A stretch of DNA of 64,000 bases from Protonemura montana. Lineage: Eukaryota; Arthropoda; Insecta; Plecoptera; Nemouridae. A model generated the notes under the pieces. The model made no database searches. It saw only the letters and a list, made by a program, of their open reading frames with translations, and was not told the DNA's origin. The DNA lies in NCBI GenBank assembly GCA_947568835.1, contig OX387605.1, positions 13,954,418 to 14,018,417 on the forward strand, written 5' to 3'. Below are positions 1-12,100 of this stretch, in pieces. The translations under genes and the position numbers were made by a program. Numbering within the stretch: the stretch's first letter is position 1; every line of letters starts with the position of its first letter.

Positions 1-1537
1 TTGCCCTTACCTTAAGCTAAATGTCTGTAAATTGTGATTTCCAAATGTAACCATCTTTCTATCAAATTAAATAGTAATGGCTGCATGAATTTGGTACTCG
101 AGTGCCCAGTAACCTAATAAAAATCTGTGTATGGGCTTTATAGTAACTTAGGTAAATTACCGTAATGCATCAGGCTCTACACAACTTGAAACTAAGCTAA
201 ATTAGATTTGTATTGTATATTATAATTAATAAACTGTGACATTTGTTAATGAAGTTTAGGTACTTGCACTTTCTTTCAAGTGGTAACAAAGGTCATTTTA
301 AGGACCTGAAATTGATTGATATGTTATTGATGGCAGATGATTATTCGTGTGTGAAGAACCAACGGTTAATCAATGTTGACTCTCTGATTTATATCATTAA
401 TTGATTAATAATTTTACTTTTCCTTATAAGTTACAAAATATCTTACCTACTATTCTTGTTGTATGTATCCATTAGCTGTTGGACAAGGATTAAGAAGCCT
501 GCTACTTTATACTTAGTAGATAGGGATGATAGATTGTTTACAAACAAATAAATCCACTAACTTTTTGTGGTTTATCTTTAACTGTGTATCCATATAGGTA
601 AAATGGTATTTATATAACTACCTGTATTGTAAACAATAATATATCCGATTCACCTTCATTGTTGTACAGATCATTTAATAAAGCAACAATCGGAAAAGTA
701 TGCTAAAATGCTGTCATCATCTATGTAAATGATTATCCTAAAAATCCTGAAATGCATATCTCTGTGAAGCTCCAGGAAACAACTGCATGGAATGAACAGG
801 AGTAGGTTCATATTTATTGGCGATTATAAAAAGGTAATAAGCATGATTGTTGTGTGCAAAAGAAACTCAGTAACATCTTGGAGAACAACCCTTCATAAGT
901 TAGCTGAATTACCCAACACTTTTCAAAAAGGCTTGACCTACTCAAAGTGTGTTTATTCTGACAAGGGAAGTCAACAGTTTCAAATTAAATTTTTCAATGC
1001 ATATTTTATTGATGTTTCATCGCAGAAGAGAGAGTGCTGTCTCGTCCTCTCATTGATGGCAGCGTGCGTATTCATGACAATTAAGAAGCCAAGTCTCCTT
1101 TAAGCAGCAAATAATTTTCAAGTCTTATATTGATGAACTCAAAGTGCACGTCTCATGCCAGAAAGTTAAAAACCCAATGGCAATTAAAATCTTCACGTTA
1201 GTAACTAATAATCCTATCGTCAATGTACCATTAATGCACACATCTGAAAGGATGTCAATAAAAATAAAACAACCTTTCTTACATCTATCAGAGGAGAGTG
1301 ATTTTCAAAATAAGAATCATCTGCTCAAGAAATATCTCAATGGCAACTTTAGAAGATAGTAAACAATTCACTCCTCGACTCTGGTATGAGATGAGGGACT
1401 TGTAAATTAGCAAGTGCTAGAGAGGGTTTGACTAGAAAGCACTCGCCAAACGCTTCAGACGAATTGTTTGGCCATGAGACTCGCACGTCTTTGGCTTTAA
1501 CCTGGTTTGCCGTGATCTTCGTGTTGTTGCACAACCG
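1..1537. other. 3' flank / probable 3' UTR of the Mint gene
   Basis: AT-rich DNA downstream of the Mint stop codon. Open frames here are short, lack homology that I recognise and lack splice context. The first several hundred bases after the stop (positions falling from 1537) are probably 3' UTR. I see no other gene, repeat family or structured RNA. Confidence 0.5.
1005..1010 (-). terminator. Candidate polyadenylation signal of Mint
   Basis: Reads AATAAA on the minus strand about 530 nt past the Mint stop codon. The hexamer match is exact but common in AT-rich DNA, and no cDNA end is available, so this is only a candidate. Confidence 0.3.
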
Positions 1538-3143
1538 TTAGATGTATAGAGGTGTCTCTTGGCCCGTCAACAGTCGGAACATAGACGTTGGCATTGTTTT
1601 CATCAGGATCTGAAAGCAAAATGGTTAGTTCAGGACATGATCGTTGGTAAGCATTTCAGTGATTGAAGATTTGATTCACTGGTGTGTATCAAATAAATTA
1701 AAACTGCTTTAGTATAGGTACATTTTTAGGTATAGGTATATTTAGTATAGGTTTAATATAGGTAGTATAGGTAATTATCTCCTTCATACAACTAGGAAAT
1801 CCATTTTCATTTGGTATTGTCATTTATTATTTTGTTTAATGATAGTTGCTCACCTCCCCTACTGATGTAGCCAGCAGATTGACGATCTTCTCATGTGGAA
1901 CTGCGACTACGCTCTGGTTGTTGATCTCGATGATTCGGTGGCCAACACGGACACCCCCCCTCTCTGCAATTCCCCCGCGTAGAAGACTGCAGATCTGGGT
2001 ACAAAATAAAACTCTGCACGCTCACTTCTGCGTCTTTCGAAAGCATTCAGTCACTTCGAAGTCTATAAGTGTAGCGATGTCTGTCAATGACAGTAGTGTA
2101 AAAGTAAAAATAATTGTATGTAACTCAGTATGCAGTGTACTTATATAATTTGGCCTATGCTACAGTTGAAAGTGAATTAACTGAGGAAGAGGTAGGAAAG
2201 GAATGCAACTGATGTCAAAATGGCCGAAATGAAGTTACAACATTTTGACTGCTGTCTTGTAAGGGGGTGTTCACAACTTCTCCACGTGAACAAGGCAGCA
2301 GCCAAAGTGTTACACCTCTTCCACCTTTCCCAGTAAGCCAATTCAACTTCAGTAAGTTGCGTGTCCTTCTTTCCACTTTCTCAGTTCACAAAGTTTCTGG
2401 GAAAGATACAAGTATATAACCTTTGATTACTGATGTTGTCATAATCAAAAATAAATATATAATCAGTGCAGCCCTAAATACAGCTGACGATAAATTGTTC
2501 TAACGTACCACTCCATTCTGCACGCTGAATCCTAGCTGATATTTGGTGTCTGGTCGTTTTATCTTCACCTCTACCACGGGTGCACATGGCACAACAGTCA
2601 GCTTCACCACCGTTTGGTTCTTGGTATTCTGAAATCACATGTAAATTGCTTACATTATGAGGATGTCGATAAGTAGGACAAATTCATCAATATTCAAAAT
2701 AAAGAAGACCACCCAGGATATGGTGAGTGCACAGAGATATTTACTTGGTCGATTTTCAAACAAATAAATGGCATTATTTAAATATTTGAAAGAAAATGAT
2801 GAAACTCTGCTTTGGCAGGCTTAATTATTTGTCACAACATCTTTTTTCTTTCCTTCCCTGCTGTGATCCTGTCTTGTGGCACCCTTACCTACATACAAAC
2901 ATAAATAGAAACTCTTAAAAATGTCCCAACCTTAATGTAGTTCTGGCACGTGGATAGAGGCAGGCCGACGAGGCTGACCCCGTTGATGGCAATGATCTGG
3001 TCGCCGATGTTTAGCTGACCGCACCGCGCTGCAGCCCCCGCGGGCGCCAGGTTAGCGATCACCACAGTTGGCAGCATTGAACCCCAGCCAGACTCAACAA
3101 TCACCACCCCCAGGATTTCGTTCTTTGCTTTCGGCACCACCAC
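1538..3143 (-). other. Mint exons 20-23: tandem PDZ domains and C-terminal tail
   Basis: Exon 2931-3143 encodes PDZ1, with the family signature [20 protein letters not shown] and [20 protein letters not shown]. Exons 2509-2628, 1854-1994 and 1538-1609 encode PDZ2, with [25 protein letters not shown] and the terminal [12 protein letters not shown]. All four exons are whole codons in length (71, 40, 47 and 24 codons including the stop), so all introns here are phase 0. These are the best conserved exons of the gene and fix its identity. Confidence 0.95.
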
Positions 3144-6100
3144 CTGCACGCACGGAGCACCACTTCGTGACTGCACAGTTTCTCAAATGATGATTATATT
3201 TAACTTATATTTATCTACACTTGAGCTTAGATTTTTATCTTGTAAACAATTTGACTCTGGCAGTAATGGGTTGAGTAATAACTTGTACATAATCATTAAA
3301 TACAACAAAAGAAGATAATGTAACAAGCAATTCAATATAATTGCTTTTCAAATTAGGCCACAACACAATCCGAGCATCAGTATGAAAAATATGACATGTC
3401 CCTTGCCTCTTTCTGCATCTCTTTTTTGGCAAACATCTGCAGCTCATCGCCGAAGATTTCTTGCGAGTTGAGTACCTCTTGATAGTCCATCTCCTTGACA
3501 AAACTGTGGTCCTCAATACCGTTGGCCTTGAGGAATTCCATGTAAGCCACCTGGAACGCTTGCCCTATCGACTGCGCTATGAACTGAGCCTGCATAACCG
3601 AGACCAAACAAGACAAGGTTAATAAACGAAACATTGCGGATAAACAAATAAAATGTGTTATTTTTTAATAACAAAATTCCTAGATACATTCAGACAATTA
3701 CCTCCTCGCTCTCAAAAACATGGCATATCATTTTCGGTGTGCGGTTGACCTTAGGAGGTTCCTCGAGGTCGTGGGGAACAAAACGTCGGCGGGCCATTAG
3801 CACGACAAGGTCGCCAATGTCCGCGATGTAAGAGATTGTGCGCAGAGCGTGGTCCATCATAATCTCCTGCAAGCCACAAATCCGAGTTAAACCTGTAATA
3901 TCTATCTAGCGCTCGCTTAGTGTTTGGCTAGCTATCACTGATTGGTGGTACATTTCATCAGTTCATCCATTGACATACAAAACTCTCGAGCTTTTTCTCT
4001 AGTTGAATATACCAATTCGTTTGAATCAAATGGTACTTACCATCTAGCCAACAAATAAAAAATAAAATAAAGAATGCAGTTTTAATATGCTGGCAAATTG
4101 TCCATTTAGGTAGTTCTGATTTTGTATATTTTGTTCTTATTGGCAACTGATGACAACATGGTTGCTGCGCAAGTTAATTTTTAAAAAATTGTCTTAATAG
4201 TAAAAAATGTTAAAGTTACATTTCTGTTATCTACCCCTTTTTATGCAAAGGTATTATTTAGGCCAGGAAAAATTCTTGAAGGTCATCAGTTATTCATTAC
4301 CTTGAGATCCGTGTTGAGGACCATTATTTTCTCCGTCGAGATAAAAAGGTCGACCTCCGTGCTCGGTTGTGTTTCACCTTCCGGCGCCTGCATTCATAAT
4401 ACAATTATTATCCCTGGCCAACGAACACAGATATAGCACTGCAGTAACAATAAGCACAATAAATAGGCAACAGATAGGAATTTAAAATTTTAATCCAGCG
4501 CTAGACTTACCAATGCCTACAGGAGCCATTGAGTGCGTGGGGAAATAAAGACAGCATTGTAATCAGAGAGAACAGGTTATTTTTAAGTAAGTAATCTAAA
4601 TACTAGAAAATTGCATCAAATCATAGTGAATTTTATCACTAGAACGTACCAAAAATTCAATAGATTTTAACTAAAATACTCTTACATCTAGACATGAAAG
4701 TTCAGAAAAATATGATTGATACTGATTTGTGATACATTGTTATTTTGTTGCTTCTCTTTGGGATAATCTACCCTACTTCTAAAACGCAGTTATCAAAGTC
4801 CCTTGTCATGATCTCTTAAGCAAGGAATAGTGAAGGTATTCTGCTTATTGCTTTCAAATAAATTTATCAAGATTGCAGTAAGAGCTTGAATTAGACTGCC
4901 ACTTTATCCTTTCGAGCACTTTATCAGTCTCAAGCATCACTACACAAATGCTTCAGAACCCTTGGCAATCACACAGCGTCCTTAATCGAGGCCAACGCAA
5001 GCGAAAAGCAACACCTTAATCTTCGCGACGGCTTCCTCCACCATCAACTTCTTGAGCCGTTTGCGCCGTTTGCGGCCCGCCTCCTCGTCGACTTGTACTG
5101 ATCCAACGAATGAGAGCCTGAAAACTGTGGGCCGAACAGGCCCGTCGTCCAGCAAGCCAAGCCCCTCGAAGAGAATAGGGCCTCGGCAACCAGCCACGTG
5201 CTGCGATTGGTTGAAGCCAGCGACCGAAGCGTCCTGCAAGCCGACGGCTCAGTCCGTGCGGCGATAGGCAGACTCTCATAGGGACAGGACAGGGCAAAGG
5301 AAAGATGGCGCAATAGCGTTGAGTAGATTGTCTCGAGACAAGAGAGAAAAGTTTGTTGCCTTTGTCATCTTGTCTTATGAAGACAGATTATGGGATATGG
5401 CCGATGAGGTGTTGTGAATGGGAGTGTTTGATAGTGTTGAACTTGCAATCAATGATGGTGAATCAGATGCACTACTATTAGCTTTTTAGTTTTTAAGACT
5501 TGTGTAAAAGCTTTCAAACTAATTAAAAAGATCGTTAGACTGTCTCATTTGTGTACCTGTACTCTAGTAATGCAAATTAGCTGTGTTAGAGAGAAAACAT
5601 GCTGTTTAAAACCGTGTTTGTGGTGTGTAGCAAGTTACGTAGCTAATGTTTAAGATAACACTTTTTTATTTTGGTTCCCAGCAAAATAAACATAACAAAA
5701 TCCATGCCAACATGTGTACGAATACTCATAAACAAAATTATCAAAATCAAACGCGACCAGAAGGAAAGAGGTCGCGAGGATAAGTGCTTCGAGAGACTGG
5801 CTATCGCTGCAAAGATACCGAGTCGGTTGTTCATCTGTCGTCTCGATGAAGGCGGAACAAAACGTTCTCGTATTAGTAAATAGCACGTCGAACCATCTCA
5901 GTTTGGTAATCGGAAGTCATTCGCCAATCAAAAGCTAGACATTGAATGTGCTGCATGTCGGTGAAAGAGTGAGTAATCACAACAACGAAACCAAGCGACA
6001 ACAATCAGAAAACTCAACGGTTTGTGCACGAGTGGTGTGAGTGAAATATATCAATAAAGTAATAAAAAGTGAATGAGTGAAATATAAAGAGATTGTGCTG

Positions 6101-9100
6101 TTAAAGACGAGACACGAGTGAGGGGAGAGAGACGACAGATGAAACAACAATCCAACTAATCGGACGCATCAGCCAACAGGCACCAACCAATCACAGAGTT
6201 ACACGTGCTCCGACCTTGAACGACGGGCCAATTCCGCTCCGGTTTTCAGCTTCCGAGTTATTCGTTCGAAGGCCAATGAAGTCAGAGCTACCAGGGTGTT
6301 GTTTTCTCACAAAAGCCCCTAGGTATTGAGATATGATATTTCTTTCACTAGTTAGTCCGGAAGCTTACTATCACAAAATCGTTCAGGCTATTCAACAACT
6401 AGGCTAGGTGCCGTTACGTGCCGTTGTCATTAATATCTCAGCACAACTAGTTGAGATACAAAAATGTAAATATTAACTCAGCTGTATTTTGAAGTACAAA
6501 ATTGATAGGCAGACTAAGTTGATGAATAGTCCTTGGCTTTAGGTACCAGTAGACGTTAACTTCTAGGACTATATAAAAAAAAAAATGTCTTGTCTGATAT
6601 TCAAAACAAGGCACGTAAACTTAGATTAATAAACACTACGCCTAGCAGGTAAAATAATCTTCTGCAGCTATTTTGCATAGCAGTAAGCAAGCGTTAGTCT
6701 AAACTACGAGGGACTAAATGCATAGAACTTTATAAAATATGCGATACAATGCCTACCTGTGAACCTCCGTAAGATAAAAGCTCACTGAAACTTTTCAAAG
6801 AGCAAACTCCCCGACTCAATTTTATGACGATGACCCGATTATTATGCTCCTGGATGGCAGCCAAACTTTCAGCGTATTTAAAAGCAGGAGCAAGGGTAAC
6901 ATACTGCCGACAAACTTACCTTGATCCGCGATACTGCTTCTTCTGCCTGCATCATGCGAGTCGACTTAGTGGGCTGGCCTTCGCAAACTAGCTGCGTAGA
7001 GCCGAGGTAATGTGCTCGAAACAGAACTCCTTCTATGAGTACTGCAGGTTCGTGGATCATAACTGAAATAGGGAGACAGTTTGAAAAAATGTTGTCTGAT
7101 GTAGTGAGTTGAGGCATCTAGTCTTACAAACTACGCTATGCCAAAAACTACAAGCTTTATTTAAACTATACATCAGAAAAGATGGTTTTTGACCAGGTGA
7201 GCTGAATATTCATTGCTACAAAATTGCACTTATATCAACTATCTACGTGAAAAACCAATCTTATTCTTAGCTAGTTTCTAAAAGCTGTTCAACACAATTC
7301 ATGCCTTCTCTACAAAAAAATAGTTTTGAAAGTAAACCAAAATGAGACATTAAGTATAAAATAAAGATAAAAACTCCGGTATATGAAGAAAAAATTATTA
7401 CTAACAATTAAGGACAAATGAAATTAAACACAATAATCACTCGGGAAGTAAAAATCTGAACATTGCATTTTCGGATTAACGTTCAACTTGGCAACGTCTA
7501 GCCAACCAGTCAACACTCGTACGACAACAGGTGAAGTCATGCGTTAAGCCGAGAGCGGTGCCTGCTCACTTACCGTGGTAAGAACGCGCGCGGCGCGACG
7601 GCCATGTGCAAGAAAGTAACAGATATGTATCAGACTCACACGAATCAACACTTCACTAGTGCCAAACACATCACAGCAGCAGCAGCAGCAGGGGCTTTGT
7701 ATTTACATTTTTACACACGCCACCGGGAATTTCAATAGCTAGGACGTGACTGTTCATAACTAATTGTAAAATGACTTTAAGGACGATCAAGTAATGTTAG
7801 AGACTATCTTGAATATTTTAAAATTCAAAATCTTTCTGGAAGCAAGACTTGTATATCAAATTAATGTATATGTTATTCAATCTTTGTTCCCTCAGAATTG
7901 TATCCATAAAGTAAGTCTAAATTTGAAACGAATGTCACAATTTGACAAAAAGGGCATACAATAGTTTCATACTTCAAACCTATCAGATCATTCACTGAGT
8001 CAAACTCGAAGTTAAGATTGGATACATATCAGATTTATTGCTTTCCACTCTTAAATTTCTTGCAGCCATTGTTAAGTAAATTACCTAACACTGATATTGA
8101 CAAGGAGAATATTTTTTGATCTATTAGACCGACGTTTAACAAACTCACGTCAATGTTTTGATTTGATGCTCGTAACCGCGCAGGAATTCTGTGTTGCATC
8201 GATGACATACGTTTAAAGTGACGTTGAAAGCAGCTGTAGTGATGACTGCTATGGCTACTGTGCGAGACAACGTGAGCACTAACCGCTAGTCCAAGTTTGC
8301 TTGTGCGACTGTGCACAAGTGTTTCAAACTCAACAACGTACAATGTGTGCGTTCGTGAGATGACGGCACATTGTTTTGTCCCACACAACATGGCTATGCT
8401 ACTGATCTGCTACTGTGCTGCTGCACAGTTTTCTGTGCTCGAGTACAGAAAAAGTATTATCTGTATCTCCCTAAATATGTTATTTATTATTATTGTCAAA
8501 TAATTAAAATTTGCATAGAGGTCTGATGGAAATATCCTGTTTTCCTCTCAATTTTCAACAACTTGATACCAGAATTACCAATTTATAAACTTTTCTTTAT
8601 TATTTAATGCATTCTTCCATAACCCTAATTCTTTATAATTCTTCATAGTCCTGTAAAACTCAAAATGTGAACCTTTTATTAAGATTCACAAAATGGCTGT
8701 ATTAGATTCCTAAAAACCTCCCGAGAGTGATTTTTGCTCTTACCTTCCTTGTTGCGTCCTTTCTTCTTCGTACTCCCATCTTTATCCTGCAAAGAAAGAA
8801 GCGACGCTTTAATATTTACAGTTTGAATGCGCTATTTTACAGCCATGCAAAACTTCGTGCATGGTTCAATTTGTAGGTATTTAAATGCTGAGAATACACT
8901 GCAATGGGCAGTGAGCAGCAGAGTTCACGGCTAAGCCAACGTCATGCTTTGCGACGGTCAAAGCTAAAATCTAGAACAGCGAGACATTGCTGGCCCAGAT
9001 TAGAAAAACAATCAAGCAAATTAAAAAATATGTCATATAATGACTAGCAGAATTACTAAAGAGATCAATTTAACTGCCAGCAGGTAATTATTTAAAACAA

Positions 9101-12100
9101 AGCACATACAAACTTGTTTTAATGGGAAAAAAATATAATCTTAACATTTTATAAACAGGAAATCATGCTGTAGCAAAGTGCCTAAAAACATCTGCAGGGC
9201 ACAGCTGCCATAACTACAGCTAAAAAAAAAGTCAAGTCACTTCTAACCTAAAAACTGCATTACTAAGAATCTGTGAATTATAATAAAAAAAAAACAACAA
9301 AAAAAAACACATGGTATGGCATCATGTTATGCATTTGAGTCAGGCAGCAAAACAGTCGAGTGAACCAGCGTTGCGGGATGCAGGATACGTCGCGAAAAGC
9401 AGCACCTTCTTGGCCTTCAGCGCCGTATCTTTGGCGGGCGACAATGCCTTGTCCCCGTTCTCGTCTTCGACAACGACGGCATCGCTGGTGCCAGGGGCTG
9501 CGGAAGCGGCATCTACAGGGGGAGAGTTTGGGGTAGCCACCGGCGGTAGCTTGGGGGCAGAGGTCGGCAGCTTGGTTGTCGCTAGTGGCGTCGATGTCTT
9601 GGACGCAGCAGCTGATGGCATCACCGTCCGCGACTTGGGCTTGCGCCAACCCTGCGATCGAATCACGCCAATACGCTGAGCATTGTGCGATCGATTTTGA
9701 GGATCAGTGGAGGCTAGGTTAATATGTTGTAGGTGAACAGTATCGATTTCCAGAGCACACATGATGCACTCTGAGAGATCGCACTTACGCATGACAGTGC
9801 ACTTACGCATGTTTGGGCACAGAAAAAACTTGAAATGAACATTATTATATGCAATTAAAATGTCAACATACAAACAATGGCATTTAACAGTTGAAAAAAA
9901 CTGTGCTAAAAAAACAATTGTGATAATGGGGCATTGTCTAAAACTTTTAGAAACTAACAATTTCTTCAGTCAGAATATCTGCTGCTAGCCTGACAATTTA
10001 CCACTTACATTTTCCTTCCTTCTCACCTTAAGTTTAATAAGCAAAAAGATTTAGTTTTTGGAAAACCAATTCAACAACAGACATTGTATTGTGTGCCTTA
10101 GCCAGTGCTTTAAAAGTCTGTAATTAAGTTTAGTTTCACTTTCTACTGACCTTGTCGTCGAAAAATCCGTGGTCATCGATCCGCTGCTGTCCAAGAAGCC
10201 GATCCGTTTCCAGGTCTGTGTCCGCTTCTACTGGGGAAACAAACTCTTGTCAGAAAATAAACACTATTTTCATCCGAACAGAACAACTAAAAATGGTGCT
10301 GAAAATCAATGTCATGACGGCTTTCATGCCATATGATTACTCTAAGGGACCAAAGCATGCTAACATATTTTTCAGTGAGAAATTCCTTAAAATCAGTTTT
10401 TTACTAATAACGAATAAGTTGGATGTATGTGTAGGCAAATAGCTGAATTTTACATTAAGAAAAAACTCACACAGATTGCATTGACTAGCATCTATTTTTG
10501 ATTAACACATATTTTATCCTAACATATTTTTGGAGCAACTAATTTGGCTACGATCATAGTTCATACAACTTTTCGAACCTCTGAATGTGCTAAGATTATG
10601 TTCAAAATCAGTGCTTGATGAATTCTTAATCACAAAAAGGTGCATTCTGGCGGTAGAACAGCGTCCCTACCTTCATCACCATCTTCCTTGTCCCCCCGGC
10701 GGCGTGGTACCCACACAGGACTGGCTGCATGATCAGGACTGTCACTAGCCGGGCTCTTGAGTGGCTTGGTTCTCTGCAAAGCCAGCCGGATGTCTTTGAT
10801 GGCTGCCTCCACGGAATCACTCAGCCCGAGCGAATCCAACCCACCCCCGCCACCACGGTGAGGAGCCGGTGCAGGCGGTGGTGGCGTCATTCCGGCCGCT
10901 GAAACGCAGCACAAGCTTGTTTACAGGGTTGTTTTATTGGTGTCAACGGCAGGGTTTTTGTCCATGTAGTGATGCAACGAATGCATAGGAAATTAGAGAA
11001 GCCAGGTTCATAAGTCCAGTAATCGATTATCAATGTATGTAGCCTACCAGGTGTATCCATCTACAGCCTTTGCACTCACTTCAAATGATTTAACTAAAAT
11101 AACATCTATTAATTATTAGAAACACCACTAACCTCTCAAAAACCTCATCTTTTTCATTAAAGATGACAGATTTTCATCTTTCATTATTCTCATGAAATGC
11201 AGTAAAACCCTCTCGAAAATGACATGTCCAAGAAGTTTAATTGGTTAAAGCAACACCCGCAACTGGTAGAGATTGGAGTTTGAGACCCCGATTGAGCACC
11301 TATTTTTGAGAGGTTATTAGTGTTCCTGATAAAAAATAACACTTTGCCTATTGCAGGCACTTGCAATTTATATCAGATTTCACAACATCTATTAAAGACG
11401 TGTTTTTATGACACACTTGCCATCTAATTACCTCAACACACAATTTAATGCAACTTGGAACAAGGCATCATCTGCTCTTTTTGTCACATGGGAAAAAAAC
11501 TGAACCAACTCTAACAGCAGTATGAATGAGCAGTTTTTATAGTTTTAGTAAAACAAGGTATATAAGTGTGGCATTTACGATGCATCTAACTAATCATCTT
11601 ACCACGTTTCTTCTGTAATAGTATTCTAAACGCTCCCATTTATGGATGCATTCCACATCAAAGCCATTTCAAATGCACTCTGCATAGCAAGTAACAAACA
11701 GTGACACACAACCTTGTGTATGCACTTTTATGGTTGCTAAGGCGATTGAAATGGATCTCGTACCTTCAATAAAAACATTGGTCTCAGGCAACCCTTTAAC
11801 GTCTCATGTTGTTTGTTTCCTTTTATGTAAGTGACCCTGACCCTGAGTGACCATAATCTCAGGAAATGAAAAAATGCATTAAAAAATTATACCAATTAGC
11901 ATGCATATCTTTCACCTAGCTATTTGCTATTATGAAAACTTTGTGCCGAGTGCCATTTCGTTTGAGATTTAGTGTAATACTCATAACTTCATTAGCAAAA
12001 AATAAAATACATAAAGCTGCAAAATGCACTAAAAAGAGAAAACTAAACTTCATAAAAAATTTAATAAAAAGAGAAAAAGAACACAAAAAAAGAGAAAATG

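Larger units (their letters stand above)
3407..8786 (-). other. Mint exons 15-19: Lys-rich microexon and PTB domain
   Basis: Exon 8744-8786 is only 43 nt and encodes a basic stretch ([14 protein letters not shown]). Exon 6920-7062 opens the PTB domain with [15 protein letters not shown] and ends [12 protein letters not shown]. Exons 4301-4387, 3702-3866 and 3407-3589 continue it ([44 protein letters not shown]). The short exon found between RIK and APEG in vertebrate Mints, as I recall it, is not seen here. RIK joins APEG directly. A variant of the first PTB exon lies in the intron at 5015-5124. Confidence 0.93.

Noticed and set aside
5016-5313. Several overlapping open frames on both strands around the CpG-rich patch
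   Set aside because: Only the frame ending in VEEAVAKIK matches PTB sequence and Mint splice phase. The others are shadows of high GC.
9311-9679. 122-codon plus-strand frame antisense to a Mint exon
   Set aside because: Shadow of the Ala/Pro-rich coding exon 9406-9651 on the minus strand.
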